This document shows, piece after piece, positions 1-8,900 of a stretch of 64,000 nucleotides of DNA. Location of the stretch: NCBI GenBank assembly GCA_017460175.1, contig JAFUBO010000006.1, positions 1 to 64,000 of the forward strand. The letters run 5' to 3'. The position numbers were made by a program, and so were the translations under genes. The stretch comes from Bacilli bacterium. Its GTDB lineage: Bacteria; Bacillota_I; Bacilli_A; RF39; UBA660. Positions within the stretch are counted from its first letter, which is position 1; every line of letters begins with the position of its first letter. Below the pieces are notes generated by a model that saw only the letters and a list, made by a program, of their open reading frames with translations, was not told the DNA's origin and made no database searches.

Positions 1-147
1 ACACCACTAACTACACTTATATTATATACCAAATAACACATTATTTGATAATTTTTAAAAAAATATCAAATTTCGTGTCTTTTTGTAGTGAATATAATAC
101 CATAAAAATTTAATATTGACAAATCTTAGAATGTCATATATAAATAA

Positions 148-597
148 TTATTTATCCCTTTTTATAGCAAAAAATGAATTCAATATTTTTTTAGATTTCA
201 ACGGTTCAATATTAGTTATTATATTGACTTCTGGATTAGTTTTATCCTTTTTTAATAGTTTTCGAACCAAATCACTGTTTTTATCATCAAAATTATTTAA
301 AGCTGAATATATATTTTTAATTCTGGCCTGTTTAATAGCACTTGCACACATAGGACAAGGATCTAATGTAACATATATATCACAACCATCTAATCTCCAA
401 TTATTGATTTTTTTAGATGCTTTTTTAATTGCAATAATTTCAGCATGATCTAAAACACAATTATTTTTTTCTTTTTGATTATATCCCCAACCTATTATTT
501 TATTATCTTTAACTATAACAGCACCTACAGGAACCTCATTGCTTTTATATGCTTTCATAGCATATTTAAAAGCTAAATCTAAATATTTATGATTCAT
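148..597 (-). CDS. tadA: tRNA-specific adenosine deaminase TadA
   Basis: Deaminates A34 of tRNA-Arg(ACG) to inosine, using one zinc, in the cytoplasm. The 149-aa protein has the cytidine/adenosine deaminase zinc motif in order: HAE at residues 51-53 (His ligand and catalytic Glu) and PCPMC at 80-84 (two Cys ligands). Length is typical. I start at 597 and not at the upstream in-frame ATG at 609, because that ATG lies inside the ribosome site itself (GGAGG at 603-607) and the second ATG is correctly spaced from it. The SRP RNA lies just upstream on the same strand, as tadA and the SRP RNA gene are neighbours in many Bacilli. The wobble-enzyme assignment is firm. Confidence 0.93.
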   Translation of the reverse strand: MNHKYLDLAFKYAMKAYKSNEVPVGAVIVKDNKIIGWGYNQKEKNNCVLDHAEIIAIKKASKKINNWRLDGCDIYVTLDPCPMCASAIKQARIKNIYSALNNFDDKNSDLVRKLLKKDKTNPEVNIITNIEPLKSKKILNSFFAIKRDK

Positions 598-616
598 ATA
601 ATCCTCCATAAAAAAA

Positions 617-689
617 TGTGCACATGAAAGGCGGACCTTAAGGCTGCTACGTTCCCGTCCTGACCTGGTTCAATCACTTTCATTGCACG
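617..689 (-). ncRNA. ffs: Signal recognition particle RNA (small bacterial 4.5S type)
   Basis: Read on the minus strand, the sequence contains the conserved SRP helix 8 core: CCAGGTCAGG, then CGGGAACGTAGCAGCC. The ends pair with each other (GTGCAATGAAAG at the 5' side with CTTTCATGTGCAC at the 3' side), closing one long hairpin, and a T-run follows at 611-616. It scaffolds Ffh for co-translational membrane targeting. It is the short form without an Alu domain, unlike the longer RNA of Bacillus subtilis. End positions are estimated from the pairing. Confidence 0.93.
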
Positions 690-694
690 TTATT

Positions 695-723
695 ATTTTA
701 ATATAAACAATATAAAAAGTAAA
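695..723 (-). promoter_or_regulatory. Promoter of the SRP RNA
   Basis: Minus-strand TTTACT (718-723) and TAAAAT (695-700) are separated by 17 bases. The RNA start lies about 6 bases downstream of the -10, matching the 5' end inferred from the terminal pairing of the SRP RNA. Confidence 0.6.
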
Positions 724-754
724 TATTTTCTTTATTATTTAATATATTTATCTA

Positions 755-991
755 TGTTTCACGTGAAACATTATATTTTTATTATCAAATTATTTCCCAT
801 GAAATATTTTCTACCTATGTTTCACGTGAAACATTATATTTTCTCACCAAATTATTTCCCAGGAAATATTTTCTACCTATGTTTCACGTGAAACATTATA
901 TTTTTTCACCAAATTATTTCCCAGGAAATATTTTCTACCTATGTTTCACGTGAAACATTATATTTTTTCACCAAATTATTTCCCAGGAAAT
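755..991. repeat. Four-unit ~62-bp tandem repeat of alternating parS and Noc-box palindromes
   Basis: Four exact copies of the parS palindrome TGTTTCACGTGAAACA lie at 755-770, 818-833, 880-895 and 942-957. Each is followed by a Noc-box-like palindrome: ATTTCCCATGAAAT at 792-805, then ATTTCCCAGGAAAT at 854-867, 916-929 and 978-991. The period is 62-63 bp. Centre-to-centre distances are about 35 bp from parS to Noc box and 27 bp from Noc box to the next parS. The parS sequence equals the Bacillus Spo0J consensus. The Noc consensus is ATTTCCCGGGAAAT, so the three AGG copies carry one central change and the first copy two. Spacer sequences are also repeated, so the array grew by duplication. It lies about 9 kb from oriC, and both cognate genes (noc, parB) are in this window. 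Confidence 0.93.
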
Positions 992-1007
992 ATTTTTATT
1001 ATATATA

Positions 1008-1298
1008 TTATTTTAAATTTTTATAAGTATTAATAATAATTTCACATAATTCTTCTGAATCATATATATTATCAAGTTTGTACATAGATTTAGCTCCACC
1101 ATATGGTATTTCTTCAGATAATTCATATTTCTTATTAGATTCTACCTTTTTTATTAATAATCTATCATCATATATACCACCAAATAATACGCCACGATAA
1201 TATAATAAATATTCACCTATCATAGGTTTATAAGAAATATTATCTAATGAACTTAGTTGTTTTAAAACATAATCTTTATATTCTTTAGTACTGGCCAT
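1008..1298 (-). CDS. TfoX N-terminal domain family protein
   Basis: This 96-aa protein resembles the N-terminal domain of TfoX/Sxy, seen in the stretch PMIGEYLLYYRGVLFGGIYD followed by a short basic strand and the segment YGGAKSMYKLD. In Gammaproteobacteria TfoX activates competence. The single-domain forms common in Firmicutes have no established role, so function is not assigned. Length fits the one-domain form. A ribosome site (GGAGATGAT) precedes the ATG. It sits between the fourth repeat of the parS/Noc-box array and a fifth pair, so it may have been inserted into, or surrounded by, the array. Confidence 0.75.
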   Translation of the reverse strand: MASTKEYKDYVLKQLSSLDNISYKPMIGEYLLYYRGVLFGGIYDDRLLIKKVESNKKYELSEEIPYGGAKSMYKLDNIYDSEELCEIIINTYKNLK

Positions 1299-1333
1299 AG
1301 TATCATCTCCTATAAAAATTATAATTTGAAATT

Positions 1334-1374
1334 ATTTCCCGGGAAATAATTTTACTTATGTTTCACGTGAAACA
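1334..1374. promoter_or_regulatory. Fifth Noc-box/parS pair (perfect palindromes)
   Basis: ATTTCCCGGGAAAT at 1334-1347 is a perfect match to the Noc binding site. TGTTTCACGTGAAACA at 1359-1374 is a perfect ParB parS site. Their centres are 26 bp apart, in the same order and almost the same spacing as the Noc-to-parS step in the upstream array, so this looks like a fifth unit separated from the array by the TfoX-N gene. Confidence 0.92.
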
Positions 1375-1389
1375 TTAAAATTTTGTATA

Positions 1390-1418
1390 AAAAAGAAGTA
1401 ACTATTTAGTTACCTCTT
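1390..1418 (-). terminator. Rho-independent terminator of the gyrB-gyrA operon
   Basis: On the minus strand GAAGAGGTAAC pairs with GTTACTTC around a TAAATA loop and is followed by a T-run. The gyrA stop codon lies in the loop. Confidence 0.8.
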
Positions 1419-3852
1419 CACTATTTTCTTTAGATTCTTCCTCATTTAATACTAAAGCCACAGTAGATACTTTTTGTTCATCTTTTAAATTGATTAATCT
1501 AACACCCTGTGTAGCTCTCTTTAATATAGATACTTGATCCAATGGTAATTTAATAATAATACCACTATCTGTAATAATCATTAAATCTAACTTAGCCTCA
1601 GGATTTAAACATTTTAATGCAGCCATTTGACCATTCTTTTCAGTAACATTTAATGCTTTAACACCCTTACTACCTCTATGAGTTAATCTATACTCATCAA
1701 TTACAGTTTGTTTTCCATAACCTTTTTCAGTAACGATTAATACCATATGTCCAGGTTCTACTACTTCAGCACCCACAACATGAGCACCATCTAATTCAAT
1801 ACCCTTAACTCCAGAAGAACTTCTACCCATAGAACGAACTTCATCTTCTTTAAATCTTACTAATCGACCATTACTTGCACCAATAACTATTTCATTTTTT
1901 CCACAAGTACCTTTTACACTTATAAGTTCATCATTTTCTTTTAATACTATAGCAATCTTACCACTCTTACGAATATTATCAAATTCTTCTATTGGAGTAC
2001 GCTTAACAATACCATTTTTAGTAGCAAACATTAAATATTTAACAAAATCATCATTTTGTTTAACACTTATTATCGAACTAATGTTCTCATCTTTTTCTAA
2101 TGGTAATAAGTTAATTATCGGTAATCCTTTAGATTGTCTAGAAAATTCTGGTACTTCATAACCCTTCATACGATATACTCTACCTCTATTAGAGAAGAAT
2201 AATATATAATCATGTGTATTCATTGTAATTAAATGCTCTACAAAGTCTTCTTCATTAGTTGTCATACCTTTAATTCCAACTCCACCACGATTTTGAGTCT
2301 TATATGTATCAGTTCTAAGACGTTTAATATAACCATTCTTAGTTAAATTAATAATAATTTCCTCTTCAGGTATTAAAGATTCATCCTCAATATATTCAAT
2401 AGCTGTCATATCAATGTTAGTACGTCTTTCATCAGCATATTTTTGTTTAATTTCAAGTAATTCATTTTTAATTACTTCTAATACTTTAGCATCTGATGCT
2501 AATATTGCTTTTAATTCAGCAATTGTTTTCATTAATTCATTTAATTCATCTTCAATTTTACTTCTTTCTAAACCAGTTAAACGTCTTAATTTCATTTCTA
2601 GAATAGCATTAGCTTGTATTTCATCTAATCCAAATCCATTAATTAATCCATTTTTAGCATCTTCATCAGTTTTAGATCCACGAATTACTTTAATAACAGC
2701 ATCAATATTATCTAGTGCTATTTTTAATCCCTCTAAGATATGAACACGTTTTTCCGCAACATCTAAATCAAATTTAGTTCTTCTAATTATAACTTCTTTT
2801 TGATAATCTATATATTTAGCTATTATTTCCTTTAATCCTAATGTTTTTGGTACACCTTGATCAAGCATCAAGAAAATAATTCCATATGTTGTTTGAAATT
2901 GAGTATGCTTATATAATTTATTTAAAACAACTTGAGCATTTGCATCTCTTTTTAGTGTAATAGTAATTTTAATACCATCTTTTAAATCAGAATGATAATC
3001 TGCAATACCTTCAATTGTTTTATTATGAACAAGTTCTGCTACTTTATTTTTTAATTCTAAAGTGTTTACACCATATGGTACTTCATCAATTATTATTAAT
3101 TGTTTACCATTTTCTTCTTGTATAGTAGCTTTACTACGTATTGTAATAGATCCACGACCTGTTTCATAAGCTTTTCTTATTCCACTATTTCCTAAAATTA
3201 TAGCTCCTGTAGGAAAATCTGGTCCTTTAATATATTGCATTAATTCATCTAATTCAATATCAGGTTTATCAATATATGCTACACATCCATCAATAACCTC
3301 ACCTAAATTATGAGGTGGAATATTTGTAGCCATACCAACAGCAATACCTGTAGTTCCATTTACTAATATATTAGGGAATCTTGAAGGTAAAACTTCAGGT
3401 TCTCTTTCACTTTCATCAAAGTTTGGAGTGAAATTAACAGTATCTTTATTAATATTTCTAAGTAATTCAAGAGAAATCTTAGATAAACGAGACTCTGTAT
3501 AACGCATTGCAGCAGCTCCATAACCTTCAATATTACCAAAGTTACCATGTCCATCTACTAACATATAACGATATGAGAAATCTTGTGCCATTCTAACCAT
3601 AGCTTCATAAATTGAAGAATCACCATGTGGGTGATATTTTCCCATAACGTCTCCGACAATTCTAGCACTCTTTTTGTGAGGTTTATCAGGTGTATAACCA
3701 GATTCATACATAGAATATAAAATACGTCTATGAACAGGTTTTAAACCATCTCTTAGGTCAGGTAATGCACGAGCAACAATAACACTCATTGAATACTCTA
3801 AAAATGAATCTTGTACTTCTTTAACTATATTGTTTTTTTCTAATCTATCCAT
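1402..3852 (-). CDS. gyrA: DNA gyrase subunit A
   Basis: Breakage-reunion subunit of gyrase, which introduces negative supercoils as a GyrA2GyrB2 complex. The 816-aa protein has the winged-helix core with catalytic Tyr118 in AAMRYTE. The quinolone-determining region [17 protein letters not shown] begins near residue 74, with Ser79 and Glu83 at the positions equivalent to E. coli Ser83 and Asp87 (a sensitive-type Ser). Six beta-propeller blades form the C-terminal half. The GyrA box, which separates gyrase from topoisomerase IV, is present but altered (QNRGGVG instead of QRRGGRG). It follows gyrB by 12 bp in one operon. Glu83 is a normal variant in Firmicutes. Confidence 0.97.
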   Translation of the reverse strand: MDRLEKNNIVKEVQDSFLEYSMSVIVARALPDLRDGLKPVHRRILYSMYESGYTPDKPHKKSARIVGDVMGKYHPHGDSSIYEAMVRMAQDFSYRYMLVDGHGNFGNIEGYGAAAMRYTESRLSKISLELLRNINKDTVNFTPNFDESEREPEVLPSRFPNILVNGTTGIAVGMATNIPPHNLGEVIDGCVAYIDKPDIELDELMQYIKGPDFPTGAIILGNSGIRKAYETGRGSITIRSKATIQEENGKQLIIIDEVPYGVNTLELKNKVAELVHNKTIEGIADYHSDLKDGIKITITLKRDANAQVVLNKLYKHTQFQTTYGIIFLMLDQGVPKTLGLKEIIAKYIDYQKEVIIRRTKFDLDVAEKRVHILEGLKIALDNIDAVIKVIRGSKTDEDAKNGLINGFGLDEIQANAILEMKLRRLTGLERSKIEDELNELMKTIAELKAILASDAKVLEVIKNELLEIKQKYADERRTNIDMTAIEYIEDESLIPEEEIIINLTKNGYIKRLRTDTYKTQNRGGVGIKGMTTNEEDFVEHLITMNTHDYILFFSNRGRVYRMKGYEVPEFSRQSKGLPIINLLPLEKDENISSIISVKQNDDFVKYLMFATKNGIVKRTPIEEFDNIRKSGKIAIVLKENDELISVKGTCGKNEIVIGASNGRLVRFKEDEVRSMGRSSSGVKGIELDGAHVVGAEVVEPGHMVLIVTEKGYGKQTVIDEYRLTHRGSKGVKALNVTEKNGQMAALKCLNPEAKLDLMIITDSGIIIKLPLDQVSILKRATQGVRLINLKDEQKVSTVALVLNEEESKENSEEVTK

Positions 3853-3864
3853 TTCTAAACCCTC

Positions 3865-5796
3865 CTAAATATCTAAGTTTTCTACATAAGTTGCATTTGT
3901 TTCAATAAATTCACGACGAGGTTCTACTTCCTCACCCATTAATTTTGAAAATACTTCATCTGCAGCTATAGCATCATCTACTGTAATTTGTCTTAAAACT
4001 CTTGTTTTTATATCCATTGTTGTTTCATTTAATTCTTCGGCATCCATCTCTCCAAGACCTTTCATACGAGTAATCTCATATTTTGCACCTTTTTCATTTA
4101 ATGCAGCCAAATACTCATCACGCTCTTCCTCATTTAAAACATATTTTATAGTTTTTCCATGTTTTATACAGAAAAGCGGTGGTTGAGCAGCATATACATG
4201 TCCTGCTTCAACAATTGGTCTAAAGAAACGATAAAATAAAGTTAATAAAAGTACACGAATATGACTTCCATCAACATCTGCATCTGTCATGATAATTATT
4301 TTATGATATCTGAGTTTAGATAAATCAAATTCTTCACCAATACCAGTACCAAATGCAGTAATTATAGTTCTAATTTCTTCATTACCTAAAGCCCTATCAA
4401 GTCTAGCTTTCTCTACATTTAAAATCTTACCACGTAATGGTAGAATTGCTTGAGTCATAGAGTCACGACCTTTAATAGCACTTCCACCTGCAGAATCACC
4501 CTCGACTAAGAATATTTCACTTACTGTTGCATCTTTACTCTTACAATCAGAAAGTTTTCCATAGAAATTAGTAACATCTAAATCACCTTTTCTACGTGTT
4601 AATTCACGAGCTTTCTTTGCAGCAACTCTAGCACGAGAAGCTGTCATAGCCTTATCTAATATAATCTTAGCCTCATCAGGATTTTCTAATAAAAATCTTT
4701 CAAATGCTTCACTAAATATCTTATCAGCAATACCACGTACTTCACTGTTTCCAAGTTTTGTCTTAGTTTGTCCTTCAAATTGTGGATTAGGATGTTTACA
4801 AGAAATAATCATTGTAATACCTTCTCTTACATCTTCACCAGTTAAAGGATCATCTTTTTCTTTTAAAATATTGTTAGTAGTAGCATATTTATTAAGAATT
4901 CTTGTTAATGCTCTTTTTACACCATCTTCATGAGTTCCACCTTCAGGTGTAGTAATATTATTAACAAATGAATAAACACTTTCATTATAACTTTCATTAT
5001 ATTGTAATGCTACTTCAATACTAATATCATTTTCTTTTCCTGCAACATCCACTATTGTCTCATGAATTGGTCCTTTATTTTTATTAAGCATTTGAACATA
5101 TTCAACAAGCCCACCTTCATAATAAAAAGAATCTTTTTTATCTGTTTCACGATCATCATATAAAGTTATTCTTAAACCTTTATTTAAAAAAGCTAATTCC
5201 TTTAATCTATTTTTTAAAATATCATAATCATATACTGTAGTTTCAGTAAAAATTTCATCATCTGGTAAAAAATGAACTGTAGTTCCTGTTCTATCTTTAT
5301 CACAATTATCAATTATTTTTAATTCACCTTCTGGATGTCCTCCATGACTATAACGTTGAAAATAAACATTTCCATCACGATATACCTTAACTTCTAACCA
5401 ATCTGATAATGCATTAACTACTGATGCACCAACACCATGAAGTCCTCCAGATACTTTGTATCCACCACCACCAAATTTACCACCAGCATGTAATACTGTA
5501 TAAACAGTCTCTACAGTACTCTTACCAGTTTTTGGATGGATATCTGTTGGAATACCACGTCCATCATCTTTAACAATAATACTATTATCCTTACAAATAG
5601 TAACTTCTATATGACTACAATATCCAGCAAGTGCTTCATCAATAGCATTATCTACTATTTCCCAAACTAAATGATGAAGTCCACGAGAACTAGTAGTACC
5701 TATATACATACCAGGACGTTTTCTAACAGCCTCTAGACCCTCTAATACTTGTATTGCGGATGAATCATATTCTTTTTCTACTTTTTCTTCATTCAT
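3865..5796 (-). CDS. gyrB: DNA gyrase subunit B
   Basis: ATPase subunit of gyrase. The 643-aa protein has a GHKL ATPase domain (Glu46 as general base in [14 protein letters not shown], then DDGRGIP and [15 protein letters not shown]) and a TOPRIM domain (EGDSAGGSA and [10 protein letters not shown], the metal-binding acidic residues). The C-terminal tail ends in the usual region that docks GyrA. Length matches other Firmicutes. It lies between recF and gyrA with gaps of 8 and 12 bp, as in Bacillus subtilis except that the small yaaB gene is missing. Confidence 0.97.
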   Translation of the reverse strand: MNEEKVEKEYDSSAIQVLEGLEAVRKRPGMYIGTTSSRGLHHLVWEIVDNAIDEALAGYCSHIEVTICKDNSIIVKDDGRGIPTDIHPKTGKSTVETVYTVLHAGGKFGGGGYKVSGGLHGVGASVVNALSDWLEVKVYRDGNVYFQRYSHGGHPEGELKIIDNCDKDRTGTTVHFLPDDEIFTETTVYDYDILKNRLKELAFLNKGLRITLYDDRETDKKDSFYYEGGLVEYVQMLNKNKGPIHETIVDVAGKENDISIEVALQYNESYNESVYSFVNNITTPEGGTHEDGVKRALTRILNKYATTNNILKEKDDPLTGEDVREGITMIISCKHPNPQFEGQTKTKLGNSEVRGIADKIFSEAFERFLLENPDEAKIILDKAMTASRARVAAKKARELTRRKGDLDVTNFYGKLSDCKSKDATVSEIFLVEGDSAGGSAIKGRDSMTQAILPLRGKILNVEKARLDRALGNEEIRTIITAFGTGIGEEFDLSKLRYHKIIIMTDADVDGSHIRVLLLTLFYRFFRPIVEAGHVYAAQPPLFCIKHGKTIKYVLNEEERDEYLAALNEKGAKYEITRMKGLGEMDAEELNETTMDIKTRVLRQITVDDAIAADEVFSKLMGEEVEPRREFIETNATYVENLDI

Positions 5797-5804
5797 TTTA
5801 ATAC

Positions 5805-6917
5805 CTACTTTCTCTCTATAATACCCTTACTAACATTATAAATATTAGCATTTTCTAAGTATTTTTTATTAATATTTTTTAAATCTGTAGTAGTAATAAT
5901 ACTTTGTATTTCATCATTATTAATAATTTTTAATAACTTATTTCTTTTTTTAATATCTAATTCACTAAAAATATCATCTAATAATAATACAGGTAAAGTA
6001 CCACAAAATTCATTAAATATTGGTATTTCAGCTAATTTAAATGATAATATAGCCAATTTTTGTTGTCCTTGAGACCCATAGTATTTTAAATCATTATTAG
6101 AATATTCAAAATAAAAATCATCTCTATGAGGACCATACATTGTCATACCATAATTTAATTCTTTTAAATAATTTTTTTTATATGTATGTTTCATTTTCTT
6201 ACGAATACTTTCACTATCATACTCTTCTATATTAATATTAGGAATATATTTAATACTTAAACCATCATCATTTCCTATTTCTTTATAATATTTATTGATA
6301 TTAAGATTTATATACTCTATATATTCTTTTCTTTTTTGATAAATTAAAATAGCTTTTTCTATTAATTTATCAGTAACAATATCTAAGTATGTAGCATCAG
6401 CAATACTATTATTAAAAAGAATTTTTAAATATTCATTACGAGTTTTTAATAATTTATTATACTCATTATAATATTTCAAATAATCTTTAGATATTTGAGA
6501 TAATTGAATATTTAATAAATTTCTCCTTACATTTGGGGATCCTTTTATTATTTCTAAATCATCTGGTGTAAAAATAATAATATTTAAGTGTGATATATAA
6601 TCAGCAACTTTTTTTATATCAGTTTTATTTATTTTCAATTTTTTATTTTCATCAGATATTTCTATTTCCAATTTAGAAATTATTTTTTCTTTTTTTACTA
6701 TTCCACTTAACTTACATTTATCTTTACCAAACATAATTATATTTGGACTAATACCTATTCTATGAGATTTAGTAAGTGCTAAAATAGTTATTCCTTCTAA
6801 TATATTTGTTTTTCCTTGAGCATTATCTCCAACAAATATATTCATATGGTTACCAAATTCAATAGTTGTGTTCAAATAATTTCTAAATCCAACTAAGTTA
6901 ATTTTAGTGATTTTCAT
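5805..6917 (-). CDS. recF: DNA replication and repair protein RecF
   Basis: SMC-like ABC ATPase that helps load RecA at single-strand gaps together with RecO and RecR. The 370-aa protein has a Walker A at residues 30-38 (GDNAQGKTN), an ABC signature-like region ([19 protein letters not shown]) and a Walker B/D-loop ([11 protein letters not shown]). Length is normal. It lies in the dnaN-recF-gyrB order; the upstream neighbour is a ComK-family gene and not the S4-domain gene yaaA. Confidence 0.95.
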   Translation of the reverse strand: MKITKINLVGFRNYLNTTIEFGNHMNIFVGDNAQGKTNILEGITILALTKSHRIGISPNIIMFGKDKCKLSGIVKKEKIISKLEIEISDENKKLKINKTDIKKVADYISHLNIIIFTPDDLEIIKGSPNVRRNLLNIQLSQISKDYLKYYNEYNKLLKTRNEYLKILFNNSIADATYLDIVTDKLIEKAILIYQKRKEYIEYINLNINKYYKEIGNDDGLSIKYIPNINIEEYDSESIRKKMKHTYKKNYLKELNYGMTMYGPHRDDFYFEYSNNDLKYYGSQGQQKLAILSFKLAEIPIFNEFCGTLPVLLLDDIFSELDIKKRNKLLKIINNDEIQSIITTTDLKNINKKYLENANIYNVSKGIIERK

Positions 6918-7004
6918 TTAAACCTCATTATAAGCCCCATATAATCACCTATCCCCTAACTTCGTATTCCTATACATACATACCTATTATAGCATAAAAT
7001 ACCT

Positions 7005-7041
7005 AAAAAAAAACAAAAAATAGTTATTTTTAACTATTTTT
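7005..7041 (-). terminator. Terminator downstream of the comK-like gene
   Basis: On the minus strand AAAATAGTTA pairs with TAACTATTTT and is followed by a long T-rich run. The comK-like stop codon lies in the loop. This separates the gene from recF. Confidence 0.7.
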
Positions 7042-7476
7042 ATGGTTTCTAAGTATTAGATCTAATCTAGAAGCACGTGATAATTGATTTTCTATTGTTC
7101 TATAAGAACTATCTACTATTATTTCTCTTTTATTATCAAATATTATTTTAGTATTTATATTGTCTATTTTTTCTATTTTTTCAACTCTTTTTAAAGATAT
7201 CCAAACACAATCTTCTGCTTGCGGAGATGTAGTTGGAAATAGTATTAAATTACTACTATCTTCTACTATTATAGGTACTTTATACTCAGCACCTAACATA
7301 TTTTTAGCACCGTTTTTTCTGCCTTCATAAGTACTTCCAAAATATTTACAACTTTCCTCCATTATTTCAAATGGACTTTGATGAATTATATATCTTTCAT
7401 CATCTTCATAAACTAAACTACTATTTTTTTCATTAGGTAAAATAGCTAAAGTCCCCTTACTTACTTCATATTTCAT
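7030..7476 (-). CDS. comK: ComK-family competence transcription factor
   Basis: The 148-aa protein aligns by eye with Bacillus ComK: the N-terminal TLAILPNE, the block SCKYFGSTYEGRKNGAK (residues 42-58), a region with VPIIVEDSSNLILFPTTSP, the conserved CVWISL, and the C-terminal SYRTIENQLSRASRLDL. ComK binds AT-boxes and activates the DNA-uptake genes in Bacillus. B. subtilis ComK is 192 aa; this one lacks the C-terminal tail, as many non-Bacillus homologues do. It occupies the place between dnaN and recF where Bacillus has yaaA. A promoter and a palindrome lie directly upstream. Family assignment is good; whether the organism is competent cannot be seen here. Confidence 0.85.
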   Translation of the reverse strand: MKYEVSKGTLAILPNEKNSSLVYEDDERYIIHQSPFEIMEESCKYFGSTYEGRKNGAKNMLGAEYKVPIIVEDSSNLILFPTTSPQAEDCVWISLKRVEKIEKIDNINTKIIFDNKREIIVDSSYRTIENQLSRASRLDLILRNHKNS

Positions 7477-7490
7477 AATTTTCCCCCTTA

Positions 7491-7541
7491 GAAAACCTAT
7501 TTACTGGTTTTCATAATATTTATAACAAATATTTTTGTCTA
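7491..7541 (-). promoter_or_regulatory. Promoter and palindromic operator/hairpin of the comK-like gene
   Basis: Minus-strand TAGACA (7536-7541) and TATTAT (7513-7518) are 17 bases apart. Directly downstream lies a perfect inverted repeat GAAAACC...GGTTTTC (7491-7512, 8-base spacer). It would cover the transcription start and ends just before the ribosome site GGGGG. It could be a repressor operator or a 5' UTR hairpin. It is not a canonical ComK AT-box (AAAA-N5-TTTT), because its A and T tracts are 14 bases apart. Confidence 0.6.
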
Positions 7542-7613
7542 AATTTATCTATTTTTGTAGAATAAAGTAATTTATTCTCTATTTATATAATACGCAAAAA
7601 AATAATTTTTTCA

Positions 7614-7637
7614 CAAAAAAAGAGAAAAATTCTCTTT
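7614..7637 (-). terminator. Terminator downstream of dnaN
   Basis: On the minus strand AAAGAGAA pairs with the downstream TTCTCTTT segment and a T-run follows, just after the dnaN stop. Confidence 0.7.
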
Positions 7638-7640
7638 CTT

Positions 7641-8768
7641 TTAATATGTTCTTATTGGTAAAACAAGTTGTGTAAGAGTTTCATCTTCTTTAGATTTTAT
7701 TAAAATTGGTTTTATTTCCCCTACAAAATGAATATCCACAGATTCTGTTGAAAAACTCTTTAAAGCTTCCATCATATATTTAGCACTAAATGATATCTTT
7801 ATATTTTCATCATTATTCTTCTTAATAATCATTTTTTCCTCTACTCTACCTATTTCTACAGAACTACTTTTTAATATTAATGTATTTCCTTCAGTTTCTA
7901 AAGTAACAATATTTTTTTCTTTATCACTTGTTAAAATACTAACACGATCTATAACATTATAAAAATCACTTAAACTTGTACTAACTATCACTAAAGAATC
8001 TTCTGGTAATAAATTTGAAGTATTTGGATATGTTCCATTTATTAACCTAGATTCAAATTTTAAATTACCTGTTTTAAATAATATTTTATTATTAAATATA
8101 TGTAATTCTACATCTTCCATTTCTCCATCTAAAATTCTTGTAAATTCAATTAAATTACGACTTGGTATTACAATATTATAATTCTCATCACTTACCTTAT
8201 TTAATTTAACAACCTTTCTAGCTAATCTATAAGAATCTGTAGAATTACATTCTAATATATCCCCTACTATATTAAAATTAATTCCAGTAAGAACAGGTTT
8301 ACTTTCTTCATTAGAAGAAGCAAAAGCTGTTTGAACTACTATACTTTTTAAAATACTAGATTTTATATCTATTTTTTTCTTACTTTCTTCTAATCCTATA
8401 TTAGGATATTCACTTTCTGAAATACCATTTAAATTAAATTCACTATTTTCTGTGTAAATAAGTATTTTTAAATCATCTATAACTTCTATATTAATATACT
8501 CATCTGGTAATTTTCTAACAATATCTAATATATATTTACCAGTAATAACAATACTTCCCTCATTTTCTATTTTAAATTCTTCTTCTTTTATAGATTCAAT
8601 AGTTGTTTGAATAGTAATATCATTATCACTAGCTGTTAAAATTAATTTTTTCTTTTTTAATTCAAATTTTATTCCTGCAAGTACAGGTATTAAGTTTTTA
8701 GTAGATATTGCTTTTGATACTTTATTTAAAGCCTCCAATAAAATTTCTCTTTTAATTGTAAATTTCAT
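7641..8768 (-). CDS. dnaN: DNA polymerase III beta sliding clamp
   Basis: The ring-shaped processivity clamp that tethers PolC/DnaE to DNA. The 375-aa protein has the three-domain clamp length and typical motifs: KRE..LEAL at the N terminus, ANIKFELKK-like strands around residue 45, and the C-terminal TQLVLPIRTY, where the last residues form the protein-binding pocket edge. It lies downstream of dnaA with a 132-bp gap that carries one DnaA-box-like sequence (TGTGGAAAA, 8809-8817). Position and length make the assignment secure. Confidence 0.96.
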   Translation of the reverse strand: MKFTIKREILLEALNKVSKAISTKNLIPVLAGIKFELKKKKLILTASDNDITIQTTIESIKEEEFKIENEGSIVITGKYILDIVRKLPDEYINIEVIDDLKILIYTENSEFNLNGISESEYPNIGLEESKKKIDIKSSILKSIVVQTAFASSNEESKPVLTGINFNIVGDILECNSTDSYRLARKVVKLNKVSDENYNIVIPSRNLIEFTRILDGEMEDVELHIFNNKILFKTGNLKFESRLINGTYPNTSNLLPEDSLVIVSTSLSDFYNVIDRVSILTSDKEKNIVTLETEGNTLILKSSSVEIGRVEEKMIIKKNNDENIKISFSAKYMMEALKSFSTESVDIHFVGEIKPILIKSKEDETLTQLVLPIRTY

Positions 8769-8900
8769 ATATATTCCTTCTTTCTTATATTATTTTATTA
8801 TTTATAATGTGGAAAAAGTTTAAAACCATATTTTTTCTCTTATTTTCAAAGATTTAACTAAATTTTTAATTGTTAATAAAATGTTTATAATATTTATTTT

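Noticed and set aside
43-71. ATTTGATA...TATCAAAT hairpin downstream of tadA as a terminator
   Set aside because: The stem is weak and is not followed by a T-run on the minus strand, so I do not call it.
116-448. Plus-strand 110-codon ORF
   Set aside because: It lies opposite tadA, has no ribosome site and encodes an unlikely hydrophobic mix; it is a shadow.
755-1000. Regular ~62-bp repeats that could be read as a CRISPR array
   Set aside because: The repeated parts are two known palindromes (parS and Noc box) and the spacers are also near-identical, unlike unique CRISPR spacers; no cas gene is near.
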